NCBI RefSeq assembly: GCF_017115165.1
Contig: NZ_JABXKF010000090.1
Location: forward strand, 21,150-85,149
Origin: Nostoc sp. LPT
Lineage (GTDB): Bacteria > Cyanobacteriota > Cyanobacteriia > Cyanobacteriales > Nostocaceae
DNA length: 64,000 bases
Direction: 5' to 3'
Within the stretch, counting starts at the first letter, position 1. Each line of letters starts with the position of its first letter. The position numbers and the translations under genes were made by a program. The notes below the pieces were generated by a model. The model had not been told where the DNA came from and did not search any database. It saw only the letters and a list, made by a program, of their open reading frames with translations. Shown here piece after piece: positions 9,147 through 16,603 of this stretch.

Positions 9147-12100
9147 TCACTGACCAATCTGAGCCAGCAAGTTACTCAAATTTTCTTGATTGATGTTTGC
9201 TGCCGAAAAGTCTGAAGGGGTATACTCTATTGCTTCTAGGGAGCGAGAATAGGTGATGAGAGATTTGAGGGCTTCGACAAAACTATGAGATAGTTTCTCT
9301 ATAGTCTCGCGTCTATGCACATTTGTGCTGTAGCTAAATTCCAGTCTTAACTGACCTTCTTCATTAACCCATGCGGTCACGCCTAGCAAATGAGAACTAG
9401 TTCCTTTTGGACTGTACATTGATCCAGTGGATTCTTCAGTCGGTCTGAGCATAGAAGATTGATCAAAGCTTTTACCAAATTGACCAAGGTAGAGAAAAAA
9501 TACCTCTGCTTGAGGAAGCGATCGCATTTTCTCTGTCAGTGTTGTATCCTCACTAAGGTAGCGTAGCGCTCCATGATCAATGGTTCTACTAGAAATGCAA
9601 CGAAACTGCTCTTTTACGGCTTTCAATGCCTCCCCTGGATTCTCAGCACCCTCTAAATCCAAAAGCACAGGATAAAGAGTAGTCAGCCAACCTACTGTCC
9701 GTGATATATCCACATTATCTATAGTTGTACTTGCATCTCGCGCATCTTCTTCGGTATTAAACAGTAAACATTTTATGCCTGTCCATTCTGTAAAAGCTTG
9801 TACAAGAGCAGTCAACAAAACTTCTTGTGTATTAGTTCGATAAACTGCTAGAACCTCCTGAAGTAATGCCTGAGTTTCTGTTTCGCTTAACGCTACTGAG
9901 ACACTTTCACCTGATGCTACAGTGTTAATGCCTCCTGGATAATCGATTGGTAAGGGATAAACCTGTTCGTAACCTTTGCTGAGACAGGAATTTAGGTTTT
10001 TTTGCAACTCTACTGATTGAGCGTATTCCTTTAGTCGCTCAGACCACTGTTTGAAAGAGGTTGTTTTCTGCGGCAGTTGAATTGCTTTACCAAGTCTGAG
10101 CTGTTGATAAGTAGTCTGAAGATCCTCTATTAAGATTCGCCAAGAACCAAAATCTACTGCCAAGTGGTGGATGATGATGAGCAAGCGGCTTGACTTATTG
10201 ACACCCAAATCAAAAAGCACACCCCGCACAATTGGCCCATCTGATAAATTCAAACTAGCTTGTAGTTCCGTGGCGGTTGCTTCCATCAAAGATTTTTGAA
10301 CATCAGGCGAAAACGCTGATAAATCTGTATGTGTAAGATTCACCTGTTTTTCTAAGTCAGTGCTCACCTGCTGCCAGCCATACTCAGAGGGGATAAACCG
10401 CAAGCGAAGTGCATCGTGATGTATAAATAAATGCTGCCATGCTTGTTCAAACAAAGCCCGATCGAGAACTTGCATTACCTCTACAAAGAATGCCATGTTC
10501 CAGTGGTGTGGTTCTGATAAATTCTGTTCAAAGAACCAGTGCTGGATAGGTGTAAGAGGAAGCGAACCAGTTACTAAGCCTTGTTCAGCCTGGACAACTT
10601 GTTTTGTGGTGGTTACCTCTGCCAGTTCGGCGATTGTCTGATGCTCAAACAATTGCTGAGGGGCAAGCCGATAACCTGCTTTAGCAGCTCTAGCACTGAC
10701 TTGAATGCCAAGTACAGAATCTCCCCCTAACTCAAAAAAGTTATCGTCAATACCTACTTGCTCAATACCAAGGAGTTCTTGCCAGATATTGGCAATGGTT
10801 TGCTCTACCTCATTTCTAGGAGCAACATAGTCATTATCTAAATTAGGTCTTAAATAAAGTGAGGCGGAACTGGCTTTTTGTGCAACTTTAGAACCTTGAC
10901 TAAATTCAAGTTGAATCCATCTTTTGATACTAACTTGTAAGTTTACTGTTGATGTGACTAACTGACTAAATTTTCTCAAGGATAAGGCACGTTTAAAAAC
11001 CTCCAGACCTTCTTGCTTTGTCATCATCGAATCTGCACCTTTGAGTGAGGTTACTGATTTTGAGGATTCTTGAGTAATCCAATCCCCATAATTGATACTC
11101 TGCCAGGAGAAAAGACTTGTTTGGTTATGTTTATGTACAAAAGCATCAGTAAATAGATGCGCTGCTGGATAAGCAGCCATGCCCATTACCCCTAAAACAG
11201 ATGCTAATGACGATATTATTACGCAGAAATCTAGCTCTTTTCCTTGGAGGATATTTTCTAATACAAATAATCCATAGCCTGTTGAGCTGAATTGACTTTC
11301 ACACTCAGTTTTACTTATCTGTTGAATATTACTAAACAACTTTATCCCTGCTGCATGAATGACACCATCAATTTCACCAAAGCGGTTTGATGCTTGAGTC
11401 ATTACTGCTTGCATTTGTTCGAGATTCGCAACATCGGCGCGGCAAATTAGAACTTCACTACCCAATGTTTCTAATGCTTGCACTTTCTTGATTTTGCGAC
11501 TGATATCATCGTTATCATCATGAATTGCTAGCCATTGCGACCAATCTTGTTTTGCAGGGAAACTGGAACGCAATGTCAGAATTAGCTTGGCGTGTGCTGT
11601 TTGGGCGAGATATTCTGCCAGCACTAAGCCAATATCTCCCAAACCACCAACAATTAAGTAAACTCCTTCATCCCTGATGGGAATTGTTTCTTGATTTGGC
11701 TCTTCAATTTGTATTGGTTCAAAAGTTTGCACCCAACGATGTTTGCCACGGTAGGCAATCATATTCTCAGATGTTGTTTGAGTCAGTTCTGTTACGAGAT
11801 GGTCTATGAGTTGACTGTTTTGGGATGTTATTGATTCAGGAATAACCACATCAATGTTACGACAGGTGATGTTCGTATACTCTTGGGGAATCACTTTACA
11901 GATTCCCATGATAGTTGCCTTTTGCGGGCACAAGTTTTCGTCGCCGTTTACCTCTTGCACATTGTTGGTAACAACTGAAATTTGGATAGTATCGGTAACT
12001 TCTTGTCTTCCCAACGCTTGTGCTAAGAAAAGTAGACTATAAAAACCATTATTTTGACATTCTTCAAAGAACTGATGGGATGATTCTGGTTGTGGGTTGG

Positions 12101-15100
12101 GGATGAGACTCCAAAAATGAGCGAAATGCCATCCGGCACGCTCCGCGATCGCATTTGGTTGAAAATCCCATAGTTTCTTCAGCAAGGCATCATAGTCACT
12201 ACTTGCTTGGGGATTTATTGCGTAAGAGCGATCGCCTAGTTGTGTAAACTGCTCTCCAACAGTCACACTAATCACATCATGTCCTGCTAATTGCAACTGT
12301 TTGACAACTTGTAAACCTACTGCATCAGTATCAATAAAGACTAAATAATTTAATTTTTGTGGTGATTTCGCTCCTATCTGTGGAGAACGTTTCCAAGAAG
12401 GAATGTAAAACCAGTCAGCAATATCCGGTTTTTTCTGTAATGCTTGCGGCGATCGCATTGCCAAATTAGCTTCAGGATTAGCATCAATCCAGTAACGCTG
12501 AGGTTCAAAAGGATATGTGGGTAAGGGAAGGCGATCGCGTTGTTCATTAGCATAAAAACCAGACCAGTCTACCTTTACCCCTGCCAGCCAAAGGCGACCC
12601 AATGTATTCATTAAAAAGGCGACATCTGACTGTTGCTCATAGGAATGCCGCAAGGAAGGGAGCATCACTGATTTGGCTCTCTCGTCACTTTCTAGACATT
12701 GCAGTGCGAAACTACTCAATGCCTGACCAGCGCCAACCTCCAATAAAATCGGATGATCTTTTTTCCACAACTCTTGCACCCCCGAAGCAAAGCGTACTGC
12801 TTGGCACAAATGCTTCACCCAATAACTGGGATCTGTTGCTTGGTCTGCTGTAATCCAAGTTCCCGTGACGTTGGATAAATAGGGAATTTTCGGTGGTTTA
12901 AGAGTGAATGTTTGCACTAAATTGTCAAAGGTAGGTGCGATCGCCTCCATCATCACCGAATGAAAAGCATGAGAACTCTGTAAACGCTTCCCAACTAAAC
13001 CTCTTTCACTCAATCGTCGTTCTACTTCCTCGATAGCATTTGTAGCACCTGCAATCACACACAACGATGAGCCGTTGATTGCAGATAGAGAAATCTTCTC
13101 ATTCAAGAAGGGCTGTATTTCCTCCTCGGAAAGCCCAATTGCCAACATTGCTCCTTCAGGCAGATATTGAATCATTTGCGCTCTTTTCGCTACCAAAGTT
13201 AAAGTGTCTTCCAAAGACAAAACCTCGGCCAGACACGCTGCTACATATTCACCGATGCTGTAGCCAATCATTGCCGTCGGACGAATCCCCCACGATATCC
13301 ACAATTGAGCTAAAGCGTATTCAATAACGAAGATAGCTGGTTGGGTGAGAAAGGTTTGATTCAGCTTTTGAGTGGCGACATCTAACTGTTCTGTTCCCCG
13401 ACCTAACATTTTTCGCAAATCTAGCCCAGCAGAGAGAGTGCTTGGTTTATTTCCATTCTCACTGTTTCTATTGGTATACAGAACATCTCGCAAATCAGTA
13501 CCAAGGTGGGGTTTGAGGAGTTCGCAACATTGGTCAACACAGGCGCGAAATGTTGGCTCAGTTTGGTAAAGTTCAAGAGCCATATTAATGTAGTGAGTTC
13601 CTAGTCCAGAAAACATGAAGGCAACAGGACGTTGTTGAGTTTTTTCAGTACTGGTGAGAACTCGCTTTGGCTCTTGAAGTGCGTTGATAGCATCTTGAAT
13701 ATCCCGACAGACAACTGTGCGCCGATAGTCGAAAGTTCTCCGTCCAACCTGCAATGTGTAAGCCACATCGGCAAGGTTTGAATCGGGATATTCTTGGAAA
13801 TAATTAGCTAGATTTGTGGTAGCCGTTTCCAGTGCTGAATCAGTTTTGGCAGATAGCATCAACAACTGCCAAGGACGAGAGGAACTAGAAGCTTCGACAA
13901 CTGGGGCTTCTTCAACAATCAGATGGGCATTGGTTCCTCCAAGTCCAAAGGAACTAACTCCTGCACGTCGAGGAGTGCCATGCGTCTCCCATTCCGAAAG
14001 TGTGGTATTGACGTAGAAAGGACTGTTAGCAAAGTCAATTTCGGGATTAGGCGAAGTAAAGTGTAAGCTGGGTGGTATCTGTTTGTGCTTGAGGGCTAAG
14101 ACGGTTTTGATTAATCCCGTCACACCAGCCGCAGTGTCCAAATGCCCAATATTGGTTTTGACGGAACCAATGGCGCAGAATCCTTTCTTCTGGGTACTAG
14201 AGCGAAAAGCTTGTGTGAGGGCAGCAATTTCAATGGGATCTCCTAAGACTGTTCCTGTACCATGAGCCTCAATGTAAGTAATTGTCTCTGGTTCTACTTC
14301 GGCTATTACTTGGGCTGTTCTAATTACTTTTGCTTGGGTATCGATACGGGGTGCTGTGTAGCTGACCTTGAGTGAACCATCGTTATTGATGGCTGATCCT
14401 TTGATTACAGCATGAATCGTATCGCGATCGCTAAGAGCATCTTCTAATCGTTTCAATACCACAATGCCCACACCCTCACCGCCCACAGATCCTTTTGCTC
14501 TAGCATCAAAGGTACGGCAATGTCCGTCAGGAGACGCTATTCCTCCTTCTGTATACATGTATCCAGTTTTTCTAGTTGCACTGATAGCAACTCCACCAGC
14601 CAATGCCATATCACATTCACCATTGAGTAAGCTTTGGCAGGCTAAATGCACAGCAACTAATGAAGTTGAGCAGGCAGTTTGCACAGCATAACTGGGACCT
14701 TCTAAGTTGAGTTTGTAAGAAACACGCGTGGTTAAATAGTCTTTATTACCTGCTATTGTGAGTTGCTGAGGATCGATAAAATTTCTGATATTTTGATTTA
14801 GATAAATATTAAGTAAGTAGCTGCTCAAACTAGAGCCACCATAAACACCAACAGCACCTTTATAAGTTTGTGAATCGTATCCAGCACTTTCCAGCGCTGA
14901 CCAAGCACACTCTAGAAAAATTCTGTGTTGCGGATCGGTAACTTCTGCTTCTCTAGGATTAAAGCCAAAAAATGAAGCGTCAAATAATTCTGCGTCTTCT
15001 AATATAGCGTGTGCTTTTACATAGTTAGGGTCATTTAATATCGATGAACTTATACCTGATGACAATAATTCTTCATCACTGAAAAAAGAGATTGACTCTC

Positions 15101-15221
15101 TTCCCTGTTGGATATTTTCCCAAAATTCATCAATGTTTTTAGCTTTCGGGAAACGTCCTGTTAAACCTATAATTGCGATTTCTGAACCATTTATTGAATT
15201 TGTCACTGTTGGAATACTCAT
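9147..15221 (-). CDS. PKS3: KS-AT-KR-PCP-E, a PKS module ending in an NRPS epimerase domain
   Basis: In this 2024-aa protein the KS has its active-site Cys near residue 182 (TACSTS). The AT has FSGLGTH, GYSIGE near 653 and HAFH near 750. No methyltransferase lies between AT and KR, unlike PKS1 and PKS2. The KR (about 990-1400) has a Rossmann motif GGLGDIG rather than GGLGGIG, and AAYPAAHLF near 1347, where the usual Tyr-x3-Asn becomes Tyr-x3-His, so reduction may be impaired. The carrier domain has the GGDS motif (about 1500) typical of PCPs that feed E domains. It is followed by a complete E-type domain whose motif is HHLAVDFGSW (about 1683) instead of HHxxxDG, with GALRYL and YLGQF further on. 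The carrier-E segment is very like that of the Asn module (35235-39842), suggesting a recombinational fusion. The gene starts after a 206-base gap and has an AAGGA SD. Confidence 0.95.
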   Translation of the reverse strand: MSIPTVTNSINGSEIAIIGLTGRFPKAKNIDEFWENIQQGRESISFFSDEELLSSGISSSILNDPNYVKAHAILEDAELFDASFFGFNPREAEVTDPQHRIFLECAWSALESAGYDSQTYKGAVGVYGGSSLSSYLLNIYLNQNIRNFIDPQQLTIAGNKDYLTTRVSYKLNLEGPSYAVQTACSTSLVAVHLACQSLLNGECDMALAGGVAISATRKTGYMYTEGGIASPDGHCRTFDARAKGSVGGEGVGIVVLKRLEDALSDRDTIHAVIKGSAINNDGSLKVSYTAPRIDTQAKVIRTAQVIAEVEPETITYIEAHGTGTVLGDPIEIAALTQAFRSSTQKKGFCAIGSVKTNIGHLDTAAGVTGLIKTVLALKHKQIPPSLHFTSPNPEIDFANSPFYVNTTLSEWETHGTPRRAGVSSFGLGGTNAHLIVEEAPVVEASSSSRPWQLLMLSAKTDSALETATTNLANYFQEYPDSNLADVAYTLQVGRRTFDYRRTVVCRDIQDAINALQEPKRVLTSTEKTQQRPVAFMFSGLGTHYINMALELYQTEPTFRACVDQCCELLKPHLGTDLRDVLYTNRNSENGNKPSTLSAGLDLRKMLGRGTEQLDVATQKLNQTFLTQPAIFVIEYALAQLWISWGIRPTAMIGYSIGEYVAACLAEVLSLEDTLTLVAKRAQMIQYLPEGAMLAIGLSEEEIQPFLNEKISLSAINGSSLCVIAGATNAIEEVERRLSERGLVGKRLQSSHAFHSVMMEAIAPTFDNLVQTFTLKPPKIPYLSNVTGTWITADQATDPSYWVKHLCQAVRFASGVQELWKKDHPILLEVGAGQALSSFALQCLESDERAKSVMLPSLRHSYEQQSDVAFLMNTLGRLWLAGVKVDWSGFYANEQRDRLPLPTYPFEPQRYWIDANPEANLAMRSPQALQKKPDIADWFYIPSWKRSPQIGAKSPQKLNYLVFIDTDAVGLQVVKQLQLAGHDVISVTVGEQFTQLGDRSYAINPQASSDYDALLKKLWDFQPNAIAERAGWHFAHFWSLIPNPQPESSHQFFEECQNNGFYSLLFLAQALGRQEVTDTIQISVVTNNVQEVNGDENLCPQKATIMGICKVIPQEYTNITCRNIDVVIPESITSQNSQLIDHLVTELTQTTSENMIAYRGKHRWVQTFEPIQIEEPNQETIPIRDEGVYLIVGGLGDIGLVLAEYLAQTAHAKLILTLRSSFPAKQDWSQWLAIHDDNDDISRKIKKVQALETLGSEVLICRADVANLEQMQAVMTQASNRFGEIDGVIHAAGIKLFSNIQQISKTECESQFSSTGYGLFVLENILQGKELDFCVIISSLASVLGVMGMAAYPAAHLFTDAFVHKHNQTSLFSWQSINYGDWITQESSKSVTSLKGADSMMTKQEGLEVFKRALSLRKFSQLVTSTVNLQVSIKRWIQLEFSQGSKVAQKASSASLYLRPNLDNDYVAPRNEVEQTIANIWQELLGIEQVGIDDNFFELGGDSVLGIQVSARAAKAGYRLAPQQLFEHQTIAELAEVTTTKQVVQAEQGLVTGSLPLTPIQHWFFEQNLSEPHHWNMAFFVEVMQVLDRALFEQAWQHLFIHHDALRLRFIPSEYGWQQVSTDLEKQVNLTHTDLSAFSPDVQKSLMEATATELQASLNLSDGPIVRGVLFDLGVNKSSRLLIIIHHLAVDFGSWRILIEDLQTTYQQLRLGKAIQLPQKTTSFKQWSERLKEYAQSVELQKNLNSCLSKGYEQVYPLPIDYPGGINTVASGESVSVALSETETQALLQEVLAVYRTNTQEVLLTALVQAFTEWTGIKCLLFNTEEDARDASTTIDNVDISRTVGWLTTLYPVLLDLEGAENPGEALKAVKEQFRCISSRTIDHGALRYLSEDTTLTEKMRSLPQAEVFFLYLGQFGKSFDQSSMLRPTEESTGSMYSPKGTSSHLLGVTAWVNEEGQLRLEFSYSTNVHRRETIEKLSHSFVEALKSLITYSRSLEAIEYTPSDFSAANINQENLSNLLAQIGQ

Positions 15222-15427
15222 AATTTTGCTGATTCCTTGAATATTTTCATTTACTTTTTTTAAGGAATTGTTTCATTTAATCTATATGTAACTTAATAAC
15301 CAATTTTTATATTTTGAATTTAACGCCTTATGCGAGTTGAAACTCCAAACGTATATCAAAGAAAAATTTTTGCTCTAAAAATAGATTTATTTTTTTACAG
15401 AGGAATAGATTATGTTTAGGCATGGGT

Positions 15428-16435
15428 TTATGAAGTGTTAACTAAGTACTTAAATAAGTCATCAATGACTGCGTTCATTGCTAAAACATCAAAAGCGGAC
15501 CAATAGTCTAAATCTACAATATAGACTTGATTTTGTTGAACTACCTTCAGTTTTTGCCACAAAGGAGATTGTTGCAGCTTTTCTAAAGCCTGTTCATAAG
15601 CATTATTTTTCCGAGTACAAAGGAATAAAATATCACCATCGATTTCGGATAAACGCTCGTAGGAAATATTAGGCATTACCCAAAAATCTCCCCTCTGTGC
15701 AGGTGGGCGTTTTAGTCCGATATCATCTAGAACTACGCTAGTAGAAAACTTTTTCCCATAAGTATACACTCCTCCAATTTCTGGATACGAAGTAGCAATA
15801 GATACTTGTATCTGATGGCGGCGATCGCCCAAGGCTTGTTTAAGTTGTTCAATTCGTTGCCAATATTCGTCGATTAACTGTTTTTTCTCCTGTTCCTTAT
15901 CGAAGATCTTGGCAACATCTTCTAAATGTTTTTGCCAGGGAGGAGGTGGAGCAGAAACATCGATGACAACTGTGGGTGCTATCTTAGATAGCTGCGTATA
16001 GATATCCTGAAATTGGAACCGCTTAATCGACAAAATTAAATCGGGTTTTAATAGGAGAATCTTTTCTAAACTTGGTTGCTCGTAGGTTCCAACAGATTCA
16101 ACTCCATCTGCTTTGCTTTGAAGATATTCTGGGAAAGATTTATCTAGACTCCGTGTATATCCAATGGGTTTGATACCCAATGCTAAGGTGCTACAGAAAG
16201 TACCCTTCCATAGAGTCACAACTCGTTGAGGGTTGAGAGGAATGCACGTTTCACCCATTGCATGTTGCACGATTCTGCAAGAGGCTTGAGATGCTTCTGA
16301 TGAAGCAGGCGTTGTACCCCGCTCAATCGCCCTGCTACTACACGCTGAGACGATCGCGATTATGAGTAGTGATAACAATAGCTGTTGCTTTACCCCCCTC
16401 AATCTCGCCTGATAAGGGTGTGGGGAAGTTGGCAT
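15428..16435 (-). CDS. Iron-siderophore ABC transporter substrate-binding lipoprotein (FecB/FhuD family)
   Basis: A periplasmic binding lipoprotein of about 335 aa. The start is placed at the ATG at 16435 because GGAGGG lies just upstream and the product begins with a sensible lipoprotein signal: hydrophobic LLLSLLIIAIVSAC with the lipobox cysteine. A longer frame to 16549 is open, but its extra 38 residues come from repeat DNA. The mature part has the features of a Peripla_BP_2 protein: an NPQRVVTL strand near the start, KPDLIL, and a C-terminal LSEIDGDILFL lobe. The family captures Fe-siderophores and delivers them to an FecCD-type permease, which is not in the window. It follows the TonB receptor and sits inside the NRPS/PKS cluster, so the cluster product is its likely ligand. 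Confidence 0.88.
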   Translation of the reverse strand: MPTSPHPYQARLRGVKQQLLLSLLIIAIVSACSSRAIERGTTPASSEASQASCRIVQHAMGETCIPLNPQRVVTLWKGTFCSTLALGIKPIGYTRSLDKSFPEYLQSKADGVESVGTYEQPSLEKILLLKPDLILSIKRFQFQDIYTQLSKIAPTVVIDVSAPPPPWQKHLEDVAKIFDKEQEKKQLIDEYWQRIEQLKQALGDRRHQIQVSIATSYPEIGGVYTYGKKFSTSVVLDDIGLKRPPAQRGDFWVMPNISYERLSEIDGDILFLCTRKNNAYEQALEKLQQSPLWQKLKVVQQNQVYIVDLDYWSAFDVLAMNAVIDDLFKYLVNTS

Positions 16436-16440
16436 CGATT

Positions 16441-16603
16441 CCCTCCCCTTACCAAGGGTAGGGCTAGGGTGGGGTCGATTGACGCAACTGACGAATCGTC
16501 TCAGGGATCGCCTCCAATAACTCATCCAGTTGTTGATCCACCTGCTCATTCGTAAACCTCACTACACAAATTCCCTTTGCAAGGGCAGGGCTGGGGAGGG
16601 GTC
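16441..16603. repeat. Two GC-rich short repeats flanking a gene remnant
   Basis: Two related G/C-rich units lie at 16441-16476 and 16573-16603. Each contains a small palindromic half (CCTTACCAAGG and CCCTTTGCAAGGG) followed by an AGGGC-rich stretch. Such units are common in Nostocales intergenic DNA. The right unit overlaps the stop codon of the TonB receptor; the left unit supplies the GGAGGG that serves as SD for the binding-protein gene. About 96 bases between them look like a decayed coding fragment (see the entry at 16464-16574). Confidence 0.5.
16464..16574 (-). pseudogene. Possible C-terminal remnant of a small endonuclease-like (DUF559-type) gene
   Basis: A frame between the two short repeats encodes a coding-like peptide containing GICVVRFTNEQV and LLEAIPETIRQLRQ before a TAG at 16464-16466. 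The pattern of a hydrophobic strand, RFTNEQV, then a helix resembles the C-terminal end of the DUF559/Vsr-like endonuclease family, but the fragment is only about 36 codons long and I cannot confirm the family. It continues in frame from the TonB receptor stop, with no start of its own. It overlaps the spurious N-terminal extension of the binding-protein frame. It is best read as a decayed fragment. Confidence 0.3.
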
